A stretch of DNA of 64,000 bases. Source: Jacaranda mimosifolia. Taxonomy: Eukaryota; Streptophyta; Magnoliopsida; Lamiales; Bignoniaceae. Positions 1 through 10,182 of this stretch are shown piece after piece. Where the stretch lies: NCBI GenBank assembly GCA_018894105.1, contig CM032121.1, forward strand, positions 30,480,230 to 30,544,229, in the 5' to 3' direction. The notes beneath the pieces are model-generated. The model was given only the letters and a program-made list of their open reading frames with translations, did no database searches and was not told the origin of the DNA. The stretch's first letter is position 1, and the number at the start of each line of letters is the position of its first letter. The translations under genes were made by a program, and so were the position numbers.

Positions 1-149
1 TCATGATAATTGCCTACTACAATTGGATTTCTAACTTATTCAACTATACTCGAGCGTTTAGGAGGAATAGGAGGCGAGTACCTTCCCTTAACTATCGTTC
101 TACTGAAATGTAGCCCATTTTGCCCAGCTATATTAGTGGAGTCGCCTCC

Positions 150-700
150 TTCTAGCATGAAGATTACTAACCTATTGGAGGTGAATGGCATAACTAACCC
201 CTAAAACACCTAAAGTACCTTGACTTCCTGGTATAAGTAAAGCTCTATGACTTGAGTGAAGCCGCTTACTACAAGGTGTTCTGTACTACTCTTACCAAGC
301 GTGCTCTAACACGGTTTAATCAAATACCGGTTAGATCTATCATCAGTTAGAAGCAGCTATCGCAACATTACCTTAACAAGTTTTTCATTAACTACAAGTC
401 TGCAAGTACCCCTAAATGGCGACTAACTTATTCACCTTCAAACAAAATGATGGAGAGTCTATAAAGGACTACATCAACCAATTCGCCTAATTAGTATTTG
501 AAATCCTAGTATTAGTTAAGAGCTCCTACCCAGCAATATCTAATAAAACCTAAAGCAATAAGAATTTCTGAGAATCCATAAAGGGGAAACCAATTGCTAT
601 TTTGGAAGAACTCCTCATCCGAGCAAAAAAGCACATCCAAATCGAGGAAACAATGGCCCCTCTAGATCCCAACAAACACAAGTCATGAGAAAAATGAGGT
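150..700 (+). pseudogene. gypsy gag remnant
   Basis: Pieces in the + frames resemble a plant gypsy gag (retrotrans_gag): a segment reading like AAYYKVFCTTL and ALTRFNQIPVRSIS, then a stretch corresponding to the usual Q-L-x-x-x-F-x-x-x-F region and, near 595-660, one reading LLFWKNSSSEQKS in the position of the 'ELLxRAxKYI' tail. Several stops and frame changes interrupt it. In a live element this protein would form the virus-like particle. The assignment rests on pattern recognition only. Confidence 0.5.
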
Positions 701-1121
701 AACAACAATAAGAAGGTAGAAAATTGCTATCGTAGTCTTCCTAGATCCTTATCCAGATACATTTTCTTAACTACATCTAGAATAGACATATTGATTGTTA
801 CTGAATAGCAAGGCCTAATCTAGAACCCCGAAAGATGGTAGACAACCCCAAGAGACAAAAGTCCAGAAGTTGTGTCATTTTCATTGCAACCGAGGACACT
901 TTAACGAGAAGGGCCCAAATCTAAAAGATGAATTAATAAGTTAATCTAACATGGATACTTGAAAGAGTATTAGCCGGATGCAGGATAGGCCCAGTAAGCA
1001 ATATGGACCAGAAAACTAGAGACTACTGACATTTGCTTAGCAAATAATTGAAGTTAAGAGAGAGCCAACATCAGCATGTAACTGATAAATTGCCCACAAC
1101 AAGCATTATTTTAGTTATCTC

Positions 1122-1130
1122 AAGAGAATC
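1122..1130 (+). repeat. Left 9-bp target-site duplication (AAGAGAATC)
   Basis: AAGAGAATC lies immediately left of the TIR element and is repeated exactly at 2425-2433 on its right side. Nine bases is the usual length for Mutator-like insertions. Confidence 0.85.
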
Positions 1131-2424
1131 GGGCAAATTGGTTTTTATCCCCTTGTGAAAATGAAAAAGAGCAAAACACACCCTTATAAAAAAATAATAG
1201 GCAAAAAACCTCATTGTGCTTTTGAAAATATAGCAAATTACCCCTTCTATCTAATGGTGTACTACACCGCGGCTAAGTGCAACTTGTTTTGTGTGTTTTA
1301 TTAATTAAATGATAATTTTCCCCCTAAATATCAACTGGATCCTCTTATAAAAAATTAATGGTTTAAATTAACTCATGTTAATAAAAAAAATACAAAATAT
1401 ATAAATATATTTTTTATATATACATATATTTATTAAATTTATATATAACCTACCCCACCCTCAATCTTGTACCCTATTGCTCCCCCCTCTCTGTGCCCCC
1501 CACCCCCATGGCGGCTGTGCGGCGGTAATGGCAGCCTCAGACAGCCGCTGCACAAATGGCTGCCACGATCGTTATTCTCGCAAGCAGTCATCGCAGCCTC
1601 AGTTGTAGTGCCATGGGCATTACAGGAATGGCTACCATGGCCATTATAAAAATGGCTGCAACGGCCACCGTTCTCGCAGGGGTAGCCATGGCGGTCACTT
1701 GCGGAGGTGGCCATGGCAGCCTCAGTTGCAGAGCTATGGCCGCTGCACGAACGGCTGCCCCTCGTAGTGGCCGAGGATGGGTAGGTTGGGGGTGGTGCAA
1801 TTGGGGGTTATATATATTATATGTGTGTATATATAAATATGTATATATATGAGTATATATTCTGATATAAAGGTATTGAATATATTTATGTACATATAAA
1901 TATAATATATGATTATATTTATGTTTATATTTATATATAATATATAATGTATAAATTTTTTATATTTATATACAAACATATAAATATATACATAAATATT
2001 ATTAAATGAATTTTATATATTTACATATTTATATATAAATATATACAAAAATAAAAAATAAATAAATTAAAAATATTTTTAAAAAAATTTAAAAATAAAA
2101 ATTAGTATGAAAGAGAATGAAATAAGATATATAAAATTATGAAAATTAATTAATTAATTAATTTGAAAATACATGAAATAATTTAGGGGTAATATAGTCT
2201 TTATTCATCAAAATTAGGGTTAAATTGCAGGAAAGACGAAGGGGGGGGGAGGCAGTGTGCATAATTTTTAAAAGCACAAGGAGGTTTTTTGCCTATTTGT
2301 TTTTTATAAGGGGGTATTTTGCACTTTTTCATTTTCACAGGGGGCAAAAATAATTTTTTTTTTCATAAGGGGGGTATTTTGCTCTTTTTTTATTTTCACA
2401 AGGGGCAAAAATACAATTTGCCCC
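1131..2424. mobile_element. Mutator-like TIR element (MULE-MITE), 1.29 kb
   Basis: The ends are long inverted repeats: the left begins GGGCAAATTGG and the right ends CAATTTGCCCC. Related sequence extends roughly 100 bp inward on both sides, including the shared motifs CCCCTTGTGAAAAT, AAGAGCAAAA and AGGCAAAAAACCTC. An exact 9-bp duplication flanks it. It interrupts the gypsy element between its gag and protease parts. No transposase is visible. The interior has a GC-rich insert (about 1480-1800) in AT-rich surroundings. The right TIR holds an extra internal copy of its own motif, so it is longer than the left. Confidence 0.8.
1480..1800. repeat. GC-rich imperfect tandem repeats inside the MULE
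   Basis: This block differs sharply in base composition from the poly-A/T DNA around it. It repeats motifs such as GCAGCCTCAG (near 1531, 1593 and 1711) and AATGGCTGC-x-ACG...TTCTCGCA (near 1554 and 1651) at roughly 60-115 bp spacing. Short ORFs on both strands arise from the repeats and resemble no family I know. It may be amplified filler or captured DNA (Pack-MULE style). Confidence 0.5.
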
Positions 2425-2433
2425 AAGAGAATC

Positions 2434-3015
2434 CATAGAAAGTGATTCCTTGATTGCAAGAAAGGCGCTCGCGAAAAGAGCTATGCAGGCACAAGGCCAC
2501 TTTATAGAGCCAATGTCTGATATATACGAAGTGTGTCCTTTGCTTTCTAAAATCACATGTAAAGAAAAAGCCATGGAGACCAAGCAAGGGGAGCATAATG
2601 ATGCCTTAATGATCTCAGCCTCTCTCACCAACCTCAAGATAAAGAAGATTGTACTGGACATTGAATCGTCGACCAACATTAGCTTTTATGATACTTTCCT
2701 CTAGCTTGGTGTAGCCAATGCCCAACTGCAAAAAATCAACCCTACCTTAGTGGGATTTACTAGTGAGACTGTGTAAGCCCTCGGAGAGACTTCTCTCCCC
2801 CTTTCCATTGGTACTCATCTTGAAGAGTTACAAAATTTATGAAGTTCCTGATGGTCAAGCTCCCCATTTGCTTATAATGTTATACTGGGGAGACCTACCT
2901 TAAACTTTTTCCCAACCCACATGAAGATAAAGTTTCATATCCAGGTGGAATTGGAGAAGCTGTTGGCGATCGTGACTGCCAGAGAATGTTATGCCGATAT
3001 CCTGAAAAGAGTAAA
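2434..3015 (+). pseudogene. gypsy aspartic protease remnant
   Basis: The translation reads KKIVLDIESSTNISFYDTF, matching the plant gypsy protease pattern in which an L-V-D-x-G-S-S-x-N-I-L-F-Y-D stretch carries the catalytic aspartate. It continues with QKINPTLVGFTSETV, then PFAYNVILGRPTLN (family pattern A-Y-N-x-I-L-G-R-x-x-L-N) and ARECYADILK. The catalytic D is present but the following residues are changed and in-frame stops occur, so it is dead. The reading frame resumes directly at the TIR insertion's right flank, as expected if the TIR element split it. Confidence 0.75.
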
Positions 3016-3594
3016 GATCCTTGCTGTCAGTTAGTCTAAACAACTCTGAAAGGAACTGCGATAGCGGCTCAAAAGATAAAGGCAAAGGCTTAGCCCTAGA
3101 AGTGACACCATCACAATGCTTATATAAGAAGGCAATCTCTAAGGGGGAAAGTCACAGTGCAAGATTGCACTTGCGGAAACCTTCGAGAAGGGAGATCCCA
3201 TTGTCAACAACTCAATCCCTACAATAGAGAAAAAAGATGCCTCAAGTCTCAATAAACATGCCCCTTGTGGCCCTTTAAAATTTCCTTTTTTCAAAGTTAT
3301 TCCAATAATTTAGATTTCTCTATTTTAGTTATAAGATTTTTTATTACAAATAAAACACCATCCTAACTTGAGAGACAATATTTGTTCTTTTGATTATCTT
3401 AATAAAAAACTATTCTGATATTTTTTTATGAATTTGTCTACTCTTCTACTAAATGATTATGATTTGCAGGAACACATCATTTGCAATAAGACCCACAAAA
3501 CACACATACAGGGGGAAAAAAAAAACCAACATTGAATAATAAAGAAAAATAATATGACAACTCTATGTAATAATTGACAAGTATGCTACATCAA

Positions 3595-4190
3595 CATCAT
3601 TATAAGACCCCCAAGTGGGCACGTTGGGTAGTAGCATCAGCACCACTATAAGACCCCCAATAAGGTATGTGACGAACTACATCAGCACCAGTATAAAACC
3701 CTCAAGGGAGCAGGTGATAAAAAACTTATAAGACGCCAAGGGGCATATGGAAAACTGCAAAAAAGACCACTAAAGACCTTCGAGAAGGGGCATGGCGAAC
3801 TCAGAAAAAGAACTATCATACGAAACTCAGAAAGACTATTATATAGCTCCCAAGGGGCATGTGGAAAATTCAAGAAGACTGCTATAACATCTCGAATGGG
3901 CTATGTAGTAACTAAGATTGTTATAAAACCCCAAGGAAGCATGCAGCAACCAAGACTGCTATAAGACCCCCATATTAAATGGGGACACTTAGCAAAAACA
4001 TTACATTAAGACCCCCAATGGGGCACAAATTAACAAAATCACACTAAGACCCGAAGAGGATGTAGTACAACAATTTTATATTGATAAACCAGTTGGGTGC
4101 ATTATAAACAAATAGTAAAGTAAGACCCCCAAGAGGGCATGATAAGTAGAGCAACATGATAACAAGATCCTCAACGGGGTCTAAAGGAAC
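3595..4190 (+). repeat. Degenerate tandem repeat, unit about 50-60 bp
   Basis: About eleven degenerate copies of a unit built around TATAAGACCCCCAAGGGGCA, followed by a variable A-rich part. Recognisable cores begin near 3601, 3648, 3690, 3728, 3842, 3920, 3959, 4004, 4048 and 4117. The array lies between the protease remnant and the 3' LTR, where many plant gypsy elements hold non-coding minisatellites. Confidence 0.75.
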
Positions 4191-4232
4191 AAAAAAAAGA
4201 GATAAGTCTCTTGTAGAACCCCTAAGCACACT

Positions 4233-7200
4233 TGCAACTACTTCTCATCGCAACAAAGTCTAGGGAAGTGTGCAAAAAAGCAAAGGAATGCAGAAGCATA
4301 ATAGAATAAACAACATAAAACATCAAAGAGAAACATGAAGGATAAAATCATCCAAATAATTAAGTATAAAAGAGAGGGTAGAATTACTCAAATGTCCATA
4401 ACAAAGACTCGGGGTCTAATAATGTTCAAGTATAAAAACATCAATCAACATTTGGCCTACACTTGGCCTTTGAAAAAGAAATAACTAGCATGATACTAAA
4501 AGAAACTAGAAAAGAAACAATCCTCAATAAACAAACCGAAAAAAGACTAACTCCTAGTTTGAGTCCTACTCTGCTACTATAGAGCTTCAGCAGTTGGATC
4601 CTCCGCCATGGCCTTAGCATCAACCTCTAATGGTCCACTAGCCCCTAGCAGAGAGGTTAATGGAATGGTAGAGTCAAGCAACAACAAGTCCTCTGGTGGG
4701 TATCGTCTAATCTCACTGAACACGTAACAACAACTTTGATAATTTGCTCGTATATCACGATAGAATCTATGTCAACAGCCTCAAAATACTTTTTATGGCC
4801 TTTAAACTCCTTCACCTCCTCTTCACACGCAGTAGGCACAGGCTTTCCTAGCAGAAGACTCCAAGAATTTCCTCCTAGTATTACCTCTCTAACATATAGT
4901 TCTTTAGTTGCTCGTGCTCTTCTATAAGCTTCGCAAACTCTTCAGTATTTTAAATATATTGTTAAGCAAGTCCTGTAGTTTCCTCTGAAGCCTTGCTATC
5001 ATACTCATAGTCCCCTCTACCTGGGGCATATTTGCACAACCAAGTTTCAGACTTATTTCAAAATGAAAAATCAACAGTCAAATGATTGTCCACAACTACA
5101 AATACAATATACAAGCGAAATAAACTAAGTAGAAGGAAAATTGCTTACCCGAGCTAAATCCCTAATGATAAATCTATCACTGCAAAGAGAAGAATATCTC
5201 CAACTTCTCTTGATCATACTCGTTGAATCCGCTCCGCAAGCTGTCAGTGTCGAAAATAGTCTCGTTGACATCCCAATAAAAGCTTATGCTACAACTCTTA
5301 TAGTCTATAGCAAAATAATCTCTTATATTTATCAGCATGAAAGGGGCAAGAGAACCACGAGTAAGTAGCCCCAACAATAAACTCTTGAACACGCTTCCCA
5401 ATTGGTCAAGAGATCACTAAATTAGACTATAGGTTGTGTCCTTATGAGGTACTATAGAAGGAGGTAGAACATGAGGCTCCCTGGAATGCCTTTGCAGGTG
5501 GCTCAAACATCACCCACTGGGAACAGGTTCCCACGAGCTACTTTGTCGCCTGCCTCTCACAAGAACTAGCACGATCCTCACCAAATCCATCTTCTTTCTT
5601 GCCAAAAGCAAACAAATTAAGTTAAGCTCAATAGTGCAAGAAACAATCAAGAAAAATAATACAAGTACTGAGGAGAAAACATGAATATAATAAAAACACA
5701 AAAAAATAAGAAGCTAAAAAATCAACTAAAGACCAACAAGAAACACATATGGAACATCAAAATAAGAGGTAAAGAATCCAGTCTTCTAAAAGCACTAGTG
5801 GAGGTCACTGTGAACCCTCTGTAGAGCACGAACAATGGCAAACTAATCCAAATCCAAGGGACCCCCCCAACGATATGGATATAAATACTTTCTAGTTTCT
5901 ATTAACAAAACATTCCCTTTTTCTTCGCTCTCCCGGAATTAGTATAGAAATGGGTGCATTCTCATCTCTCACAAAGAAAAAAATGACTTTTCCAAGACCC
6001 TCTAGAGAATCTCAAAGTTCAATCTAGGAAAAAAGTGAAAGAAAAATTTATGTGGTACCTTTTGTACCGTGAAAATGGAGTGAAAACTATCTAAGCAAAT
6101 AGAAAGATTCAAATTCCTAAAGCGGTGCTAAAATCCCACAAAATATGGGAGGGAGTTCGGAGTGAGCTAGCTCAAACACGTTATATAATTCCCAACTATA
6201 CCTAACAATAAGGGATCAGGAGGAACAAAAAAACCACAACGAAAGTAATCACTAAAAATGAAGTACTTTGAAAGAGGCCATACAATGCTATCCTCCGAAG
6301 AAGGAAGAATGAATTCAAACTCATTGAAGCTACAGACTCTACATCTGAATATCTCTAACTCCCCAAAACTAATTGAATAAGATAACTCACTAATGCCAGC
6401 AAGACTACTAGTAACATTAGGAGCGTTCTTAGACGGTTGGACCCCTCCTTAGAAGAGTCACAAACTTCAGGCTTAGACTTAGAACCCCCTGCTCTGTGGT
6501 ATAACATGACTTAATGATTAAGGAGTGACGAACATCTCTCGATGTAAACTTTTATGATCCAAGACTAGATTAGACGATCAATCCAAAGAAGGCTCATGAA
6601 TTTAGAAAATGCAGCAACACCTTGAGGTGGATGATCCCCATGAACACCAACCACTTTAACACAGTTGTGAGCCTGTGACTGCCCAAAATGGCATCCACTT
6701 GGGTGCTGCCATGCTCAGGGCACCATATAGGCACCTGTGCAAAGTGTAGTCACTCACTGAGCAGGTGTCCAACAACTGTTGTCCACTGAGCGGGTGCCTA
6801 GCGCACATGCACATGATTGGTGACCTATGGGGATATTGGCCCCTTCATGGGGTGGTGACCTTATCGCCCCTGCACCATGGAGGCAGCTAGTACCCGCCTT
6901 CGGCATCGGCCACCGTCAATTCCTACCAGAACACCACCCCCTATACCATGGAGGTAACCAGTATCCCCTCCGCGCTAGCTATCATCGACTCCTACCAGAA
7001 TTTTAGACTCTAACTTAGATTGGGTCCCACTACCCAGTAGCTCTCTTTCAGAACTAGACATATCTTATTCTCAAGTTGAAATTTTCTAAAGAAATGTTTA
7101 CTAATTCAAAGGAGTTAGAAAATACAAATAATGAAAAAAAGCAAAAGAAAAGATAAAAAGTTAATCTGAGAGCGCATCTTGGCTTAAAAAAGGTTACTTC

Positions 7201-7450
7201 CCAAAATAAGGAATTATCAGATTTGCAAAGTCCCTTGGAAGATGCAATTCACTAAGCAAAACTTACTTTTCTAAAACAACAAATAAAGGGGACTTAAGAA
7301 TCTCCAAGTTAGTCAATTATTAAATCATTTGAATTATTTTGGAAAGAGATTAAAGAAAAAATTAATATGAATTGATCAAATTAATTGTTAAGAAAAATAA
7401 AATTAACTTTTATGGTATGTTTTCAATATGTAAATAAATTTTCAATTTGA
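4233..7450. other. Non-coding gypsy interior
   Basis: About 3.2 kb with no convincing coding sequence in either direction. A 74-codon - strand ORF (5177-5401) could be a relic of an antisense ORF of the kind found before the 3' LTR in some plant gypsy elements, but I cannot confirm this. A GC-rich block at 6655-7020 contains two diverged copies of a 62-bp unit (about 6881-6942 and 6943-7004), both with ACCATGGAGG and TCCTACCAGAA. Confidence 0.5.
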
Positions 7451-7462
7451 AATTAGGGGGCT
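7451..7462 (+). other. Polypurine tract of the gypsy element
   Basis: AATTAGGGGGCT immediately precedes a TG dinucleotide at 7463 that starts LTR-like sequence. This is where second-strand priming would occur. Its orientation agrees with the + strand gag and protease. Confidence 0.65.
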
Positions 7463-7988
7463 TGATGATATAGAAAAATAAGAACCTAAAGGCAAAAGTA
7501 AAGAGTAAATAAAATGTCTAATTAAATAAATAAATAAATAAATAAAAAGGGGCAAGTGAATCCAATAAATTAAATCCACCAAGAAGGGCACCCCAAATTT
7601 AAGTGGGTCGAAGCCCATTAAGAATCTAATCAATATAAATATCAACTTTCAATGTCAAAAAGACATTTAGTTGCAAATTTGAGATCTAACTCTGCGCAGG
7701 CAGTTTTAATGAGCAAAAGCCTAACTCAACTTACTGATTTTTGAAAAAGATCCCGACTTTATTTTCTTGTAACATCACCATCCAAAAAACACCAAAATAT
7801 TATTTGCTATAAATATCCTTAAAATAATCTACCCACCCGAACAACTTCACAAATAAATTTAGAATTACATAATTTAAACAAGCAACTGCTTATAGCCGTT
7901 GTTTTCTTAATCGTTCTCTCTTGTCATTATTATGTTAACTATCATCTCCTACCGCTACAAGACTCATTAAAATTTTTTCTCTAAAACA
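7463..7988 (+). repeat. Probable 3' LTR of the gypsy element
   Basis: It begins TGATGATATAG right after the polypurine tract and probably ends ...CTAAAACA near 7988 (right edge uncertain). A TATA-like GCTATAAATATCC at about 7807 fits the promoter of an LTR. The 5' partner and target duplication are outside the window, so the boundary cannot be cross-checked. Confidence 0.6.
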
Positions 7989-9640
7989 ACGCCACTAAGC
8001 CCCATTCAAACCTCCAAATTTTCCTTTTTTCTTTTTTTTTTTTGGGTGGTGCCAAAATCAGGTGGGTTTTGCTCCTTTTTTGGAAACAAATTGTTTGTTG
8101 TATTGTTTATATTTGATTAAGAACTTTTAGTATATGGTACTAAACTCAGGTATATTTGGTGGATTTTGATCCTTTTTTGGTTAGATTCTTCAATTTGAAT
8201 GAAAATATTTTAATTTTTCTTTCAAATTTAGGTACTCTTTGAAATTTTTGCCTACTTTTGAAGGTATTCATTGAAAAATATTTATTTAATTTATAAGTAA
8301 GAACTTTTATATTTTGATTAAGATACTTTAATTTTTTTTAATTTTAAATTTCGATATTACGTTGAAATTTCTTTACCTAAACAATTGAGCTTTTCATTGT
8401 TTACGATAAAAAAAATAAAATAAAATATTATGATAACATAAATTTGCGCATTAAGAAACAATATGTCATGCTGATTAATCTTATAAAATATTTTAAAAAA
8501 TTTATAAATTCAACCAAATATTTTCTTATGAAATTTCAAACTTATTAATCTGACAACAATTTTTTATTGAGCGTCGTGATTTTCAAACCAAAACTTTAGT
8601 CACTAACTACTTTTTTCCTCATTACACGACGAAAGAGAATCGTATTAGATATTTATTATTAATATCTTCGAGGACTATATGCTCTATTGAATAGTAGTAA
8701 TAAACAATATTTGAATACTAACTATATAATTTATTTTTGAAGTCATGGGTGAAACTTTTCTACATTGATTGCTCGGGCTATCAACCTGTCAATTGTCATC
8801 GCATTACCGCGTGGTCGAAAAATAAGGACAGATTATAAGGAGTAGAAAAAAGATGATAAGTTGTCCCATGATTATTGATTAGACAATGCTACACTAAGAT
8901 TTTCCACCACCACCATTTAAAATTACACTATACTCTCAACCATTTGTAGTGCGTCGCAAATGATTTCACTTTGATTATTTTCTAAAGTCAAGTAAGTAAT
9001 TAAGCTGTCAAAATAATAAGCCTAATTTCAGTACGTACTCGATATGAAATTTACATTAAAATTAAAAACAATATAATCATTTTTTAAAAATCACATGAAT
9101 TAAGAATAGCGATATTCCTCCCTTGCTATTCTATTGAGATATTAATTAGCTTTAAAATAATTAAATTTTATGAATTGATGCATTATTCTAGAACGTTGAC
9201 ACTCATGCAATGGAAAAGCAAGACAATAAATTACGACAAAAATCCCAACTTTTGTATTGATTCCTTCAAATATAATACAATAGCTAGGAATATTATACAT
9301 CCCACCTCTTACATGGAGTGATGTGATTATGAATAATATACAAATAAATAGATATGTTTTAAGTCTATCAAATTAAAATAATATAATTTCACGTTTAGTT
9401 GGTAAGATTAATTAAAAAGTAAATTAAAATAAAATATATGATTTTACGATTATAACATTTTATTATTTATTTTAATATATCTTTTTATATACTAATCAAG
9501 AGTAATTTAGTCTTTTTTAATTTTATCCAACCCAAGCAAAATGTCTCAAGCATCTCACATCTTGATTCATATTCCAACTTGATACAGGCCAATGACTTAT
9601 CATGGGCCATATACAAGGGCAAAAAAATAATAAATTATGA
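7989..9640. other. Intergenic, AT-rich, no gene seen
   Basis: Very AT-rich DNA with poly-T runs and stop codons in all frames. I see no coding sequence, RNA gene or clear element boundary here. Confidence 0.6.
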
Positions 9641-9688
9641 GAGATTATGCATCTATCAAACATAATCAATTGAAGCAAACAAGCCCTT
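9640..9688 (-). mobile_element. Truncated Tourist-like MITE end
   Basis: Read on the - strand this is GGGCTTGTTTGCTTCAATTG... ending TTTGATAGAT. It closely matches the first ~40 bp of the MITE starting at 9719, but in the opposite direction. The two ends sit head to head with about 30 bp between them, making a strong inverted repeat. No distal end was found, so it is a fragment or a local inverted duplication. Confidence 0.5.
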
Positions 9689-9718
9689 AAAATTATAAGG
9701 TATATATGTATCTAATAA

Positions 9719-10179
9719 GGGCTTGTTTGTTTTATTGGATAAAGCTTGATAGATTCATTTTCAAGCTTTATCTCTTATTTGATTCACAATTTTATGGCTC
9801 ATAATATCTTTGTAGCCTGACATGGTATCATGGGCCAGGCTGGTTTATGGATCAAGCCATCCATTTTCTATCCTTTCAAATTTGATCTCATAAATAATGA
9901 AAATGACATTCTTACCCTCATAAAAACCCTATCGTCAACGCTTTTTGCCAAATTTTGGAAATTTACCTTCTTAGAAGTTAGGACAATTTGGACATTACAA
10001 AATGTAATCACATTGAGCAATATTGCCAACCAAACATTAGATAGTATTAAGAATGGGATACCACTAATTTTTAAAATCCAAACAAACAATAGATTACATA
10101 ATTTTAGATACCATTTCTAACTTATGTATCGCTAGCATATTAATCCCTCATAATCCTATATGTCTAAGCAAACAAACCC
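9719..10179. mobile_element. Tourist-like (PIF/Harbinger) MITE, 461 bp
   Basis: The ends are inverted repeats (GGGCTTGTTTG at the left, CAAACAAACCC at the right) and both sides carry the 3-bp target duplication TAA (9716-9718 and 10180-10182). The TIR sequence and TAA target are typical of Tourist MITEs. A 96-codon ORF at 9830-10120 is internal to the MITE and shows no protein family signal. Confidence 0.75.
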
Positions 10180-10182
10180 TAA

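Larger units (their letters stand above)
1..7988 (+). mobile_element. Decayed non-autonomous Ty3/gypsy element (3' part)
   Basis: A + strand gypsy-type element whose 5' end lies outside the window. In order it shows a gag-like stretch (about 150-700), an aspartic-protease-like stretch (about 2434-3015), a long non-coding part with degenerate tandem repeats (3595-4190), a polypurine tract and a 3' LTR (7463-about 7988). I find no reverse transcriptase, RNase H or integrase between the protease and the LTR. This suggests a gag-protease derivative that relied on enzymes from other elements, although a later internal deletion would look the same. All frames carry stops, so the copy is old. A 1.3-kb TIR element is inserted at 1131-2424. 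Confidence 0.65.

Noticed and set aside
1439..1852. Overlapping ORFs on both strands in the GC-rich island
   Set aside because: They arise from imperfect tandem repeats in a MULE. Their peptides (His/Cys- and Ala/Met-rich) match no family I know.
3595..4190. CRISPR-like regularly spaced repeats
   Set aside because: Units are degenerate and of variable length, lie inside a plant retroelement, and there are no cas genes. It is a retrotransposon minisatellite.
5177..5401. - strand ORF as a conserved antisense gene of the gypsy element
   Set aside because: Only a vague likeness to antisense ORFs of plant gypsy elements. No motif is strong enough to call it.
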